Origin: Halosaccharopolyspora lacisalsi
GTDB taxonomy: Bacteria > Actinomycetota > Actinomycetes > Mycobacteriales > Pseudonocardiaceae
Direction: 5' to 3'
DNA length: 64,000 nucleotides
NCBI RefSeq assembly: GCF_014137975.1
Contig: NZ_JACGWZ010000001.1
Span: 620,001 to 684,000, forward strand
Shown here: piece after piece, positions 9,295 to 19,858 of the stretch
Layout of the letters: every line of letters begins with the position of its first letter
How positions within the stretch are numbered: the first letter of the stretch is position 1
Program-made: the position numbers and the translations under genes
The notes under the pieces: model-generated
The model's input: only the letters and a program-made list of their open reading frames with translations
Database searches by the model: none
What the model was told of the DNA's origin: nothing

Positions 9295-9614
9295 GGGTTC
9301 CGGAGCCTCTCGAGGAGCTGGTCGTTCTCGTCGTCGGTCTTCTCGTAGGTGGTCGCCGCGTCGTCGAGGGCGGTGCCCAGCTGGTGCATCGACTTCTCAC
9401 CGGCCTCGATCACGTCCTTGACGACCTCGGCCTGCGTGATCGTCGCGCTGGCCAGGAACTGCCCGAAGACGCCGAAGGCGTTGCTGGACATGGCGGTGCT
9501 GGCGGCACCGTGGGCGGTGCCGATGCGGTCGCCGTACCCCTGGACCTCACCGGCGTGCCTGCGGATGGAGGGGACGTCGGCGCGGAAGCCGTCTCCGCCG
9601 CTGGGCGCTGTCAT
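9291..9614 (-). CDS. EspC-like type VII secretion target (WXG100 superfamily)
   Basis: Small helical protein of 107 aa, typical of ESX-associated secreted partners. It has two long predicted helices joined near a turn (AFGVFGQFLASA) and ends in a TYEKTDDENDQLL segment, similar to the YxxxD/E export signature of type VII substrates. ATG 9614 overlaps the YbaB stop (ATGA), and its own stop overlaps the next ATG, so three genes are translationally coupled. A clear relative occurs in the second cassette (31095-31409; TYDETESGNDALL). Confidence 0.8.
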   Translation of the reverse strand: MTAPSGGDGFRADVPSIRRHAGEVQGYGDRIGTAHGAASTAMSSNAFGVFGQFLASATITQAEVVKDVIEAGEKSMHQLGTALDDAATTYEKTDDENDQLLERLRNP

Positions 9615-10066
9615 CGCGGGAAACCTCCCCGGCCGGGCTGGTCGAAGTCGTCGTCCTCGTCGGCGGATTCGCGCCGGTGCCGGGATTCGGAGGAGGTCGT
9701 CTCGTCCTCGTCGGCGCCGTCTCCGGCGTAGCCGTGGGGCAGATTGCCGCGGACGAAGTCCAGTGCCTCGCCCTCGCCGACGAAGTCCTGCATGACCTGC
9801 ATCATCTGTCCGGCGGCGTCGCGCTGGGCCCGCTGGGCGCACTCCATGATCGAGGAGGCCAGTCGTTCGGGGTGGGGGTGCGGGAAACCCCTCCCGAAAC
9901 TGATGCCCTCGAGGGCACCGCTGCTGTTGACCTTGACGGTGACCTGCTCGTCGGAGGAGGTCGCGGTGCCGCCGAGCTGGGAGAGCTGCTCCTTGGCCTG
10001 GTCGGTCTTCTCGCGGACCTGCTGGAGTTTGGCGTCGTACTGACTCAACCAGTCGTCGGGATTCAC
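9611..10066 (-). CDS. YbaB/EbfC-family protein, first gene of type VII-like cassette
   Basis: Product of 151 aa. Residues about 5-100 match the YbaB/EbfC fold (helix, VTVKVNSSGALEGISF strand pair, then helix SSIMECAQRAQRDA). The C-terminal third is acidic and disordered (many Asp/Glu, Arg-Gly end). In actinobacteria such proteins often head operons for EspC/WXG100-type proteins, and may act as chaperones or EspL-like partners rather than DNA-binding proteins; that role is inferred. GTG 10066 is preceded by CGGAG. Its counterpart heads the second cassette at 31431-31877. Confidence 0.8.
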   Translation of the reverse strand: MNPDDWLSQYDAKLQQVREKTDQAKEQLSQLGGTATSSDEQVTVKVNSSGALEGISFGRGFPHPHPERLASSIMECAQRAQRDAAGQMMQVMQDFVGEGEALDFVRGNLPHGYAGDGADEDETTSSESRHRRESADEDDDFDQPGRGGFPR

Positions 10067-10120
10067 GGGGCTCCGTTCGTCGTGTGGAGGTTCGTCACAG
10101 GGGATGATCTCGTCGGAGAA

Positions 10121-10135
10121 GGGTAATGGTTACCC
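10121..10135. promoter_or_regulatory. Inverted repeat in the ybaB/cobQ divergent region
   Basis: GGGTAA-TGG-TTACCC is a perfect 6-bp inverted repeat, 55 bases upstream of the YbaB gene and about 115 upstream of cobQ. On the minus strand it includes TAACCAT, a possible -10 box, so it may be an operator for the type VII-like cassette. Confidence 0.35.
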
Positions 10136-10248
10136 CGAGTCCGGTGGCGCCACTGCGACGAGTCGATCCAGGGGCCCGCTGTGTCGTGAACCACCGACGC
10201 TCGCCCGTCGTGCCGGGAGGTCACCGCGCATGGGGTAGGAAAGCGGTC

Positions 10249-11754
10249 GTGAACGCACTGCTGGTGGCCGGGACGACTTCGGATGCGGGCAAGAGCGTGC
10301 TGGTGGCCGGGATCTGCCGCTGGCTCGCGCGCCGCGGATCCGAGGTCGCGCCGTTCAAGGCCCAGAACATGTCGAACAACTCCGTGGTCACACCGGGCGG
10401 AGGTGAGATCGGGCGAGCTCAGGCGGTCCAGGCCGCCGCCGCCGGTGTCGAGCCGAGCGTGCGGTTCAACCCGGTGCTGCTCAAGCCCGGCAGCGACCGC
10501 CGGTCGCAGGTGGTGGTGCTGGGTCAGGTGGCCGGTGAGGTGACCGCGATGTCCTATCGGGACCGCAAGGCCCCCCTGCTGGAGACGGTGACCTCCACGC
10601 TCGACGGGTTGCGCGCGGAGTACGACTACGTGGTCTGCGAGGGAGCGGGGTCACCGGCCGAGATCAACCTGCGTGCCCAGGACATCGCGAACATGGGGCT
10701 GGCCCGCGCCGCCGACCTTCCGGTGCTGGTCGCCGGTGACATCGACCGCGGTGGGGTGTTCGCCCAGCTCTACGGCACGCTCGCGCTGCTCGATCCGGCC
10801 GACCAGGCGTTGGTCAGCGGTTTCGTGGTCAACAAGTTCCGCGGTGACCCCGCGTTGCTGGAGGACGGGTTGACCCGGATCAGCGCGCTCACCGGTCGCC
10901 CCGTTCACGGTGTGCTGCCGTGGGCGGAGGAGCTGTGGCTGGACGCCGAGGACTCGCTGTCGTACGTGGCCGATGGTGTGATCGGGCGGCCGGCACCGCC
11001 GGTGGGGCGGCAGTGGTTGCGGGTCGCCGTGCCGCGCCTGCCCCGGATCTCCAACGCCACCGACGTCGAGGCGCTGGCCGCCGAACCGGGTGTGTCGGTG
11101 CGCTTCGTCACCGAACCCTCCCGGCTGGCCGATGCCGACCTCGTGGTGCTGCCCGGTTCGAAGGCCACGGTGTCCGATCTGGACTGGCTGCGCGAGACCG
11201 GCCTGGCCGATGCCGTCCGCGAGCACGCCGCGGCTGGACTGCCGGTGGCCGGAGTCTGCGGTGGTTTCCAGATGCTGGGGCACCGGATCACCGATGGCGT
11301 GGAGTCCGGTGGCACCGTCGACGGGCTCGGCCTGCTGGACCTCGAGATCGGCTTCGCGTCCGCGAAGACGCTGGGCAGGCCGACCGGGACGGCGCTGGGG
11401 GAGTCCGTGACCGGCTACGAGATCCACCACGGCGCGGTGGTGCGTCGTGGGGGAGGACTGCGCCCCCTGGTGCAGCTCGACACCGGCGAGGAGGAAGGCG
11501 GGGTTGCGGGGTCCGTGGCGGGCACGCACTGGCACGGGCTGTTCGAGAACGACGGATTCCGCCGGGAGTTCCTGCGCTGGGCGGCGAACCGGGCGGGGCG
11601 CAGCGGCTTCGCTCCGGCTTCGGAGACCTCGTTCGCGGCGCTGCGCGAGAGTCAGCTCGACCTGCTCGGCGATCTCGTCGAACGCCACCTCGACACCGAC
11701 GCCCTGCTCCGCCTGCTCGACGGCGGCGCCCCCGCCGGCCTGTCCTCAGTCTGA
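10249..11754 (+). CDS. cobQ: Cobyric acid synthase (glutamine-hydrolysing)
   Basis: Amidates the b, d, e and g side chains of adenosylcobyrinic acid a,c-diamide late in cobalamin synthesis; cytosolic. The 501-aa product carries the dethiobiotin-synthetase-like ATP domain ([30 protein letters not shown]) and a C-terminal class I glutamine amidotransferase domain with the catalytic Cys in [10 protein letters not shown] and His in [13 protein letters not shown] 10249 is chosen: AGGAAAG lies 7 nt upstream and the residues before it lack family character. It is separated by 25 kb from the main cob cluster and shows no cobalamin riboswitch. Confidence 0.95.
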   Translation: MNALLVAGTTSDAGKSVLVAGICRWLARRGSEVAPFKAQNMSNNSVVTPGGGEIGRAQAVQAAAAGVEPSVRFNPVLLKPGSDRRSQVVVLGQVAGEVTAMSYRDRKAPLLETVTSTLDGLRAEYDYVVCEGAGSPAEINLRAQDIANMGLARAADLPVLVAGDIDRGGVFAQLYGTLALLDPADQALVSGFVVNKFRGDPALLEDGLTRISALTGRPVHGVLPWAEELWLDAEDSLSYVADGVIGRPAPPVGRQWLRVAVPRLPRISNATDVEALAAEPGVSVRFVTEPSRLADADLVVLPGSKATVSDLDWLRETGLADAVREHAAAGLPVAGVCGGFQMLGHRITDGVESGGTVDGLGLLDLEIGFASAKTLGRPTGTALGESVTGYEIHHGAVVRRGGGLRPLVQLDTGEEEGGVAGSVAGTHWHGLFENDGFRREFLRWAANRAGRSGFAPASETSFAALRESQLDLLGDLVERHLDTDALLRLLDGGAPAGLSSV

Positions 11755-11764
11755 TCGTGAAAGC

Positions 11765-12463
11765 TCAGTGAACGGGATCGGCCTCGTCGTTCCGGCCGAT
11801 CTGGGTGAGCAGTTCCTCCAGGAATCCGCCGGCCTCGGCCGCCGCCGTGGCCGGGTCGCCGTCGCGGACGGCGTTGAGCAGGTCGGTGTGTGACACGGCC
11901 TGCTCCGGAGGGGTGTCCGAATCCACTGTGGAGGCGATGCTGGAGCGCACGGCCTCGCTGATGCCCTGGTAGAGCTCCACGAGCGCGGGATTGTGGGAGG
12001 CGCCGACCAGCCGCAGGTGGAACAGGCTGTCGTGCTCGATCATCCGTTCCCGATCCCGTTCGTGGATCGCGGCTTCCCGCGCGTCGAGGATCTCCCTCAA
12101 CTCGTCCACGTCGGTCTCGGTGCGAGCCGTGGCGGCCAGCCGTGCGCTTTCCACTTCCAGCGCGCGACGTACCTCCAGGACCTGGCGCAGTTCCGAGTCG
12201 CAGAGCCGCCGCACGGCTCCGGACAGCTCACTGGTGGCGCGGACGAACGTGCCGTCTCCCTGTCGGACTTCGAGCAGCCCCGCGTGCGCGAGCGCCCGGA
12301 CGGCCTCGCGCACGGTGTTGCGCCCGACGCCCAGCGCGTTGACCAGCTCGGCCTCCGGGGGAATGCGTTGGCCGAGCGGCCATTCACCGGAGGTGACCAG
12401 CTCGCGCATCTGCGCGATGACCTGATCGACCAGGCCCGTCCGTGTGGTTGTGACCAAGGGCAC
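11765..12463 (-). CDS. GntR-family regulator, FadR subgroup (FCD domain)
   Basis: Product of 232 aa: winged helix at about residues 8-75 (IPPEAELVNALGVGRNTVREAVRAL, then LLEVRQGDGTFV wing) and an all-helical FCD ligand-binding domain (about 90-220) with the HDSLFHLRLVGASHN metal/ligand region. FadR-subgroup proteins bind organic acids or similar small molecules; the ligand here is unknown. GTG 12463 has AAAGGA upstream. It is divergent from an MFS transporter, with 49 bp between starts, so it probably controls that gene and itself through the repeat at 12481-12497. Confidence 0.9.
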   Translation of the reverse strand: MPLVTTTRTGLVDQVIAQMRELVTSGEWPLGQRIPPEAELVNALGVGRNTVREAVRALAHAGLLEVRQGDGTFVRATSELSGAVRRLCDSELRQVLEVRRALEVESARLAATARTETDVDELREILDAREAAIHERDRERMIEHDSLFHLRLVGASHNPALVELYQGISEAVRSSIASTVDSDTPPEQAVSHTDLLNAVRDGDPATAAAEAGGFLEELLTQIGRNDEADPVH

Positions 12464-12480
12464 CGGGAGATCCTTTCATC

Positions 12481-12504
12481 CAAACATCCTACGTTTGCCA
12501 TACT
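12481..12504. promoter_or_regulatory. Operator-like inverted repeat and -10 box between fadR-like and MFS genes
   Basis: CAAAC (12481-12485) and GTTTG (12493-12497) are perfect inverted arms with a 7-nt spacer. CATACT (12499-12504) follows and ends 8 nt before the ATG of the MFS gene, suggesting leaderless transcription that a bound regulator at the repeat would block. Confidence 0.55.
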
Positions 12505-12512
12505 AGTGCCTG

Positions 12513-13772
12513 ATGGTTCCCGAGTCACGCCCCCAATCCGTCCCCGACACCATGACCGATCAGGGTTCCGACTTCGCCGCACCGACTGCCGAGGCAGGAC
12601 CGAGCCGGCGGTCCGTCGCCGGCGGCGGCCTGCTGCTGACCGGGGTGGCGCTGGCGGCGGCGAACATGCGCCCCGCCGTGACCAGCCTCGCTTCCGTGCT
12701 GGGGGAAGCACAGACCTCTCTCGGAGCGAGCGCGACGTGGGCCAGTGTCGTGACCTCGGTGCCCACGCTGTGCTTCGGCGTGGCCGGGATCGGGGCGCCG
12801 CTGTTGGCGCGGCGTTGGGGGATGAACAAGGTCGTGGGCACGGCGCTGGCCGTGCTGACGACCTCGCTGCTGCTGCGCGTGCTGGGTGGGCCGTGGACGG
12901 TGATGGCCGGAACGGTGCTGGTCTGCGGCGCCATCGCCATGTGCAACATCCTCATCCCGGTCGTGGTCAAGGAGTCCTTCCCGAACCGGGTGGGCGTGGC
13001 CACCGGCGTGTACACCACCGCGATGGCGGCGGGTGGTTCGCTCGGTTCGGCCGTGACTCCCTGGCTGCGGACGAACGAGGGGAGCTGGAAGCTCGCACTG
13101 GCCACCTGGTCCGTCCTGGCGCTGGCGGCTTTTCTGGTCTGGGTACCGGCCACACGCCACCGGGCCGCGAGCGGCCCGAGCCCGGCGACCACTTCCACCA
13201 CGACCCGCTCCCTGAAGAGCAGTCCGCTGGCCTGGGCGGTCACCGTCTACTTCGCCATGCAGTCGCTGACCGCCTACGTCGTCATGGGGTGGCTGCCCGA
13301 GGTGTTCAAGGGCGCCGGAATGGACGGTGGCACGGCGGGAGCGCTGCTCGGCTTGCTGTTGCTGATCGGCGTGCCGACCAGCATGGCCCTGCCGCCGCTG
13401 GTGACCAAGACGCGGAGCCAGTCCTGGTGGGCGGCCGGACTGGCGGTGACCGCGATCTCCGGTTTCCTCGGGCTGCTGCTGGCGCCGATGGCCGCGCCGC
13501 TGGTGTGGGCGCTGCTGATCGGCGTCGGTATGAGCGCCTTCCCGCTGGCCCTGACGTTCATCTCGCTGCGCACCAACAACGCGGCCGAGACCGGCCGGCT
13601 CTCGGCGATGGCCCAGAGCATCGGTTATCTCATCGCCTCGGCGGGACCGTTCCTGTTCGGTGTGCTGCACACCCTGACCGGCGGATGGAACACGTCGCTG
13701 ACCGTGCTGCTCGGGGTGCTGGTGCTCCAGGCCCTCGTCGGGATCTTCGCGGGGCGTCCCCGCACGGTCTGA
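12513..13772 (+). CDS. MFS transporter, CynX/NimT-type
   Basis: Predicted 12-helix major facilitator permease, 419 aa, in the plasma membrane. The opening NMRPAVTSLASVLGE and the LARRWGMNKVVG loop between helices 2 and 3 fit the CynX/NimT group (cyanate or 2-nitroimidazole type transporters). The actual substrate is unknown. A long soluble N-terminus (about 35 residues) precedes helix 1. The divergent FadR-type regulator and shared operator suggest the transporter is induced by a small acid or its own substrate. Confidence 0.85.
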   Translation: MVPESRPQSVPDTMTDQGSDFAAPTAEAGPSRRSVAGGGLLLTGVALAAANMRPAVTSLASVLGEAQTSLGASATWASVVTSVPTLCFGVAGIGAPLLARRWGMNKVVGTALAVLTTSLLLRVLGGPWTVMAGTVLVCGAIAMCNILIPVVVKESFPNRVGVATGVYTTAMAAGGSLGSAVTPWLRTNEGSWKLALATWSVLALAAFLVWVPATRHRAASGPSPATTSTTTRSLKSSPLAWAVTVYFAMQSLTAYVVMGWLPEVFKGAGMDGGTAGALLGLLLLIGVPTSMALPPLVTKTRSQSWWAAGLAVTAISGFLGLLLAPMAAPLVWALLIGVGMSAFPLALTFISLRTNNAAETGRLSAMAQSIGYLIASAGPFLFGVLHTLTGGWNTSLTVLLGVLVLQALVGIFAGRPRTV

Positions 13773-13788
13773 CCCGGGTGGCGAGCGG

Positions 13789-13872
13789 CCGGTTTCGCGC
13801 GAAACCGGGTTTCGAAGCTTGCGCCGGGGGCGCCCGTGGTTTCGTTTCTTGTTTCGGTTTCGCGCGAAACCG
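13789..13872. repeat. Two palindromes with core GGTTTCGCGCGAAACC between convergent genes
   Basis: The 16-bp core occurs at 13791-13806 (extended to a 20-bp palindrome, 13789-13808) and again at 13856-13871. Both lie between the MFS gene and gdhA, which converge, so they may end transcription from either side. The same core is nested in the 32-bp palindromes at 36008 and 46897. Confidence 0.75.
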
Positions 13873-13915
13873 CGGAAGTCCCCCGGCGCGTGCGGCCGTA
13901 CCAGCAGCGGTGCCG

Positions 13916-15343
<1,428 letters not shown>

Positions 15344-15344
15344 T

Positions 15345-15364
15345 CATGGAATTTTCTTTCCATG
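15345..15364. promoter_or_regulatory. Inverted repeat upstream of gdhA
   Basis: CATGGAA and TTCCATG (7-bp arms, 6-nt spacer) lie in an AT-rich patch just after the mtr stop and upstream of gdhA on the same strand. It could be an operator for gdhA; no T-run follows, so terminator function is less likely. Confidence 0.35.
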
Positions 15365-15373
15365 ATAAGAAAG

Positions 15374-16774
15374 TCACTCGGCTAGCGGTAGGTTCAGCAG
15401 CGCGTTCTCGACGAGTTCGGGCATGGCGGGGTGGATCCAGTACTGGCCGCGCGCCATCGAACGCGCGTCGAGTCCGAACTGCATCGCCTGGATCAGCGGC
15501 TGGATCAGCGTCGACGCCTCAGGCCCGATGATGTGAGCACCGAGCAGCCGCCCGCTGTCGGGATCGGCCAGCACCTTGGCGAACCCGGTCTCGTCCTCCA
15601 ACGCCCAGCCGTAGGCTACTCCGCCGTAGTCCTGGATGGACGTAACGTATCGCACATCGGTGGCTCGGGCTTCCTGCTCGGTCAGCCCGACCGAGGCGAT
15701 CGGCGGGCCGGAGAACACCGCGTGGGGCACGACACTGTGGTCGGACTCCACCGGCGAGTCCGGGTACAGCAGGTTGTGCTGCACGACGCGCTCCTCGTGG
15801 TTGGCGACGTGCTTGAGCTCGTACTGACTACTGACGTCCCCGAGCGCCCACACGCCCTCGACCGAGGTGCGCTGCGTCGAGTCGACCTTGATCTTGCCGT
15901 CGGCCGCGGTCTCGACACCTCCGGCCGCGGTATCCAGCAGATCGGAGTTCGGCCGTCGGCCGGTCGCGATCAACAACTCCTCGGCCTCGACGGTCTCGGC
16001 CCCCTCGGGGCCGTTCAGATGCAGTCGGATCGTCTCGCCCAGTTGCTCGATCCGCTTCTCCACGCGATCCGGTCGCACGTCCCAGCGTCGATGGGCGATC
16101 TCGGTGAACCGCTGCGAGATGTCGACGTCCTCGGCGCGCAGCACCTGGCCGGAACGGCCGATCAGGGTGATCTCGACGCCGAGCGCGGAGAAGATGTGGG
16201 CGAACTCGGTCGCGACGAAACCGGTGCCCAGGATGATCAACCGCCGGGGCAGCCGTTCCAGCCGCATGACGGTGTCGCTGGTGTGGTAGTCGACCGACTC
16301 GATGCCGTCGATGTCCGGCACGATCGGCCTGCCTCCCGCGGCCACGACGAAACGGTCGGCGGTGATGACCTCGGGGCCGTCGGGGGTGTCCACGGTCAGT
16401 TCCCGGAGGTCGGTGAACCGCCCTGGGGCCTCGTAGACGGTGACGTTGGCGTTGTCCTCGATCCGGTAGCGCCTGCCGCCGGAGGCGATGGCGTCGATGC
16501 GCCCGAAGACGCGGTCGCGGATCTCCTGCCAGCGCACCTCGCCGAGTTCGAGCCCGACCCCAAGCTTCTCCCCCTGCTGGGGAGCTTCGGCGACGTCGGC
16601 GGTGTGCACGAACATCTTGGTCGGGATGCACCCGACGTTGAGGCAGGTGCCGCCGTAGGCACCGTTGGGGCCGATGCCCTTCTCGACGATCGCCACGTTC
16701 CAGTCGTCGAAGCGCTCGTCGAGGATGCCGTTACCGGAGCCGGTACCGATGATGACCAGATCGAAGTGCCGCAC
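15374..16774 (-). CDS. mtr: Mycothione reductase
   Basis: FAD-dependent disulfide reductase that regenerates mycothiol with NADPH in actinomycetes. The 466-aa product opens with the FAD motif GTGSGNGILDERF, which is typical of mycothione reductase rather than lipoamide dehydrogenase, and has the redox pair in GGTCLNVGCIPTKMF. Further motifs: GTGFVATEFAHIFSALG for NADP(H), ALGDVSSQYELKHVANHE, and the C-terminal HPAMPELVENALL with the active-site His. GTG 16774 is preceded by AGGA. Mycothiol marks the host as an actinobacterium. Confidence 0.93.
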   Translation of the reverse strand: MRHFDLVIIGTGSGNGILDERFDDWNVAIVEKGIGPNGAYGGTCLNVGCIPTKMFVHTADVAEAPQQGEKLGVGLELGEVRWQEIRDRVFGRIDAIASGGRRYRIEDNANVTVYEAPGRFTDLRELTVDTPDGPEVITADRFVVAAGGRPIVPDIDGIESVDYHTSDTVMRLERLPRRLIILGTGFVATEFAHIFSALGVEITLIGRSGQVLRAEDVDISQRFTEIAHRRWDVRPDRVEKRIEQLGETIRLHLNGPEGAETVEAEELLIATGRRPNSDLLDTAAGGVETAADGKIKVDSTQRTSVEGVWALGDVSSQYELKHVANHEERVVQHNLLYPDSPVESDHSVVPHAVFSGPPIASVGLTEQEARATDVRYVTSIQDYGGVAYGWALEDETGFAKVLADPDSGRLLGAHIIGPEASTLIQPLIQAMQFGLDARSMARGQYWIHPAMPELVENALLNLPLAE

Positions 16775-16901
16775 GTGCCCGTCCTAGCTCGGTGGTGGTG
16801 TCGCTCCGTTCAACCCGGCGACCCCATCGGGGATTCCCTCCGGAGCCGCGCTCGCGGGTGCCGCCGGGTTGCCGAGTCGACCTACCCGCTCGATGCGTGG
16901 A

Positions 16902-17447
16902 TCAGTGGGCGTAGGTCGGGACGATCATGGCCCGCGCGAGGGTGTGGAAGGCCAGCGTGAAACTGACCACCGCCGGGCTGGTGTTGTCGTCGACGCCCAG
17001 CTTCTCGATGTCCACGGCGTGCACCACGAAGTAGTAGCGGTGCGGACGGTCGTTGGGCGGCGGAGCCGCGCCGCCGAAGGCCCGCTCGCCCATGTCGTTG
17101 GGCACGTGGAAGCTGCCGGCGGGGATCCCGCCGCCGCTGCGGTTTCCCGCGTTGGTGGCCAGCTCGGTCACCGAGCTCGGCAGGTCGACGAGCACCCAGT
17201 GCCAGAAGCCGCCGGGGATCGGTGCGTCGGGGTCGAAGCAGGTGACCACGAAGCTCCGGGTCTCCTCGGGGAAGTCGCGCCAGCTCAGCTGGGGTGAGAC
17301 GTCGTCGCCCCCGGCGCCCATGCCGTCGTAGGCGTGCTTGATCGACATCGGCTCGCCGTTGGCGACGTCCACGGAGGTGACAGTGAACTCGTCTGCCTTC
17401 GGCAGCAGCGTGTAGGGGTCGGGATCGATGGGGCGCTCAAGGCTCAT
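16902..17447 (-). CDS. YbhB/YbcL-type phosphatidylethanolamine-binding protein (PEBP)
   Basis: Product of 181 aa with the bacterial PEBP/Raf-kinase-inhibitor-like fold: opening SPQLSWRDFP, the CFDPDAP ligand loop, FWHWVLVDLP, and GGAAPPPNDRPHRYYFVVHAVD. The biological role of bacterial members is poorly known. ATG 17447 has GAGGAGGAACC just upstream. It is divergent from the aldolase gene, with about 130 bp between starts. Confidence 0.9.
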   Translation of the reverse strand: MSLERPIDPDPYTLLPKADEFTVTSVDVANGEPMSIKHAYDGMGAGGDDVSPQLSWRDFPEETRSFVVTCFDPDAPIPGGFWHWVLVDLPSSVTELATNAGNRSGGGIPAGSFHVPNDMGERAFGGAAPPPNDRPHRYYFVVHAVDIEKLGVDDNTSPAVVSFTLAFHTLARAMIVPTYAH

Positions 17448-17578
17448 CGCGGTTCCTCCTCGTCGAGGTGGGCGGGTTCGCCGGGCGAGTTCGGTGCCTT
17501 CGACACCGGCCCTTCCACCCTAGTGGCCGTACGGATGGGATTCTTGTGGGCGGGCATGGTGATCGAACGGGAGGGTTC

Positions 17579-18205
17579 GTGGACTTCTTCGAACGGACAT
17601 TCACTCAGCCGGTCATGGCGATCCTGCGGGGCATGGAGCCGGACCGGACCGTTGAGTTGGCCGAACGGGCCTGGCAGCTGGGCATCGACCTCGTCGAGGT
17701 ACCCATCGAGGCCCCGCGAGCGCTGCCGTCGCTGCGCGCGACCGTGCAGGCGGGCGCGGATCGGGGCCACCGGGTGGGGGCGGGCACCGTGATCACTCCC
17801 GAGCAGGTGCGCACCGCCTCCGAGGCCGGTGCCGCCTTCACCGTGGCTCCCGGACTGGACGCGGAGGTGGTCGACGAGTGCCGGCGGTGGGACCTGCCGC
17901 ACCTGCCTGGCGTGTCGAGCCCCACCGAGATCCAGCACGCCCACCGGCTCGGTCTGGAGTGGGTCAAGGCCTTTCCGGCCTCGGTGCTGGGGTCCTCCTG
18001 GTTCGCCGCGATGGGCGGTCCCTTCCCGGGTACGCGCATGGTGGCCACCGGAGGGATCAACGCGCACAACGCGCCCGAGTACCTGCGAGCCGGTGCCTCG
18101 GCCGTGGCCGTCGGTTCGGCGCTGGAGGACCCCGAGCAGCTTCCGGCGCTGGCCGAGCTCGCCGGCACTCGGGAACGGGGCGAGGACGCCGTCTCCCGAG
18201 CGTGA
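17579..18205 (+). CDS. KDPG/KHG aldolase-like protein
   Basis: Class I aldolase fold, 208 aa, likely cleaving 2-keto-3-deoxy-6-phosphogluconate or a related keto-deoxy acid. Features: GHRVGAGTVIT, the Schiff-base Lys in LEWVKAFPAS, and phosphate-binding MVATGGIN. The usual catalytic Glu region reads VEVPIEAPRA, a slight departure from the common EVTLRT, so substrate preference may differ. GTG 17579 follows GGGAGGG. There is no Entner-Doudoroff dehydratase beside it. Confidence 0.83.
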   Translation: MDFFERTFTQPVMAILRGMEPDRTVELAERAWQLGIDLVEVPIEAPRALPSLRATVQAGADRGHRVGAGTVITPEQVRTASEAGAAFTVAPGLDAEVVDECRRWDLPHLPGVSSPTEIQHAHRLGLEWVKAFPASVLGSSWFAAMGGPFPGTRMVATGGINAHNAPEYLRAGASAVAVGSALEDPEQLPALAELAGTRERGEDAVSRA

Positions 18206-18382
18206 TTCCCGTGTCCGACACACACTCGACCGAGTGAAAAGCACTACACGATCGGGTTGTCCTGGCCAGCTTGCGGGGAATGACGCCTCGCTGCGCGGTC
18301 GTCGATCGCGGAGACTGTCCGTCGTGGACATCCAGTCGAGCCGGAAGGGCCGGTGACCGGCCTCCGGAGGAGGTGTGTCGAC

Positions 18383-19216
18383 ATGCGACAAAGTCTGCGT
18401 CGGATGCGCGGCGTGACGGGACTGCTCGCGGTGGCGACCCTGGGGTCGGCGCTGTTGGCGACGAGCGCGAACGCGAGTGGCCCGGAGGCGCCACCGAGCA
18501 CCTTGGCATCGGCACCGATCGTCGGTGGTCAGCCCGCCCAGATCGAGCGACATCCGTGGGCGGTGTACCTGGTCGACGAGCAGGGCCGGCAGTTCTGCGG
18601 CGGTACGCTCGGCAGTTCGAACAAGGTCATCACGGCCGCTCACTGCGTTCAGGGGAACACCTCGCCGCGGGCGATCCGGGTGGTCGCCGGGCGTGAGGAC
18701 AAGCGAACCGATGCCGGCACCGTCGCCGACGTCACCGGCACCTGGGTGCACCCCCGGTTCGAGAGCCCGTTTCAGGGCGCCGACGTCGCGGTGCTGACCC
18801 TCGACCGCAAGGTCTCGCAGCGGGCACTGCCGATCGCCACCCGGAAGGACCGGCGGCTCTACGAGTCCGGCACGCGGGCCACGGCGCTCGGCTGGGGTGC
18901 CACGGTCGAGGGTGGTGCGGCCTCGACGATCCTGCGCAAGGCCGAGCTGCCGGTGGTTTCCGACAAGGGTTGCTCACAGGCCTACCCGCAGCGCTACTCC
19001 GCGCGGTCGATGGTGTGCGCCGGGTATCGACAGGGCGGAGTGGACAGTTGCCAGGGTGATTCCGGTGGTCCCCTCGTGGCCGACGGCAAGCTGATCGGCA
19101 TCGTCTCGTGGGGACAGGGTTGTGGGAGGCCGGGCAATCCCGGTGTCTACACCCGCGTCCTGACCTACACCGACGAGATCTCCCGACAGCTCGACTCGTC
19201 CGCCACCGCGGCCTGA
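18383..19216 (+). CDS. Secreted trypsin-like serine protease (S1A)
   Basis: Exported endopeptidase of 277 aa. A Sec signal peptide (basic start, hydrophobic core, cut after SANA) is followed by a short propeptide and the mature start IVGG. The catalytic triad is His in TAAHC, Asp in ADVAVLTL and Ser in CQGDSGGP. The residue six before the catalytic Ser is Asp (VDSCQGDS), predicting cleavage after Arg or Lys. GGAGGAGG lies 9 nt before ATG 18383. A paralogue with the same specificity lies 1 kb away (20162-20992). Confidence 0.93.
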   Translation: MRQSLRRMRGVTGLLAVATLGSALLATSANASGPEAPPSTLASAPIVGGQPAQIERHPWAVYLVDEQGRQFCGGTLGSSNKVITAAHCVQGNTSPRAIRVVAGREDKRTDAGTVADVTGTWVHPRFESPFQGADVAVLTLDRKVSQRALPIATRKDRRLYESGTRATALGWGATVEGGAASTILRKAELPVVSDKGCSQAYPQRYSARSMVCAGYRQGGVDSCQGDSGGPLVADGKLIGIVSWGQGCGRPGNPGVYTRVLTYTDEISRQLDSSATAA

Positions 19217-19225
19217 CCTCGGTGG

Positions 19226-19858
19226 TCAGCCGGCAACGAGCCCCACCGAGATCGTCAGGAACGCCGCGGCGCTGACCATGTCCAGCGACTGCGACACCCT
19301 CGGGTGTCGCAGTTTGCTCGCGATGCGGGAGGCGGTGAGCACGATGGTGACCTCCCAGACGGCGGCCGTGACCAGGAAGACGACGCCCAGCATCATCAGC
19401 TGCATCACGGGTCGGGCGGACCCGCCGACGAACTGGGGCAGGAAGGCCAGGCTGAACAGCAGCATCTTCGGGTTGGTGATGCTGGTCAGCAGTCCGCGCA
19501 GGTAGGGATTGGCGTTGTCTGCGGGTGGGGTCTCGAAGTCGTCCCGGCTGGTTTCCCTGCGCGCCAGCCACAGTCCCCGCAGGATCGTGCCGGCGAGGTA
19601 CACCAGGTACGCGGCACCGACCCACTTCAGCACCGACAGCACTCCCGGGTTCCGCGTGACCAGGGCTCCGAGCCCGGAGATCACGGCCGCGACCTGGACG
19701 AAGCTGGCGGTGTGGATGCCGGCGAGGGCGAGCATGCCCTGCCGCCGACCGGAGCGCAGTGACGTGCGCAGCAGCAGGAACGCGTCCACTCCGGGCGTGA
19801 GTACGACCACCGCGCTGGCGAGCAGAAACGCCGGCAGGGTGGTGAAGTCCAGGAGCAT
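19226..19858 (-). CDS. LysE/RhtB-family exporter
   Basis: Predicted 6-helix amino-acid exporter, 210 aa, plasma membrane. The N-terminal motif VVLTPGVDAFLLLRTSLRSGRRQG and the TNPKMLLFSLAFLPQFV segment are characteristic of LysE/RhtB proteins. Substrate unknown. ATG 19858 is preceded by AAAGGA. It lies between two trypsin-like protease genes and converges with the first, leaving 9 bp. Confidence 0.9.
   Translation of the reverse strand: MLLDFTTLPAFLLASAVVVLTPGVDAFLLLRTSLRSGRRQGMLALAGIHTASFVQVAAVISGLGALVTRNPGVLSVLKWVGAAYLVYLAGTILRGLWLARRETSRDDFETPPADNANPYLRGLLTSITNPKMLLFSLAFLPQFVGGSARPVMQLMMLGVVFLVTAAVWEVTIVLTASRIASKLRHPRVSQSLDMVSAAAFLTISVGLVAG

Noticed and set aside
13791-13806. Canonical parS site
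   Set aside because: The centre is CGCG where parS has ACGT (GTTTCACGTGAAAC). The likeness is noted but not enough to call ParB binding.
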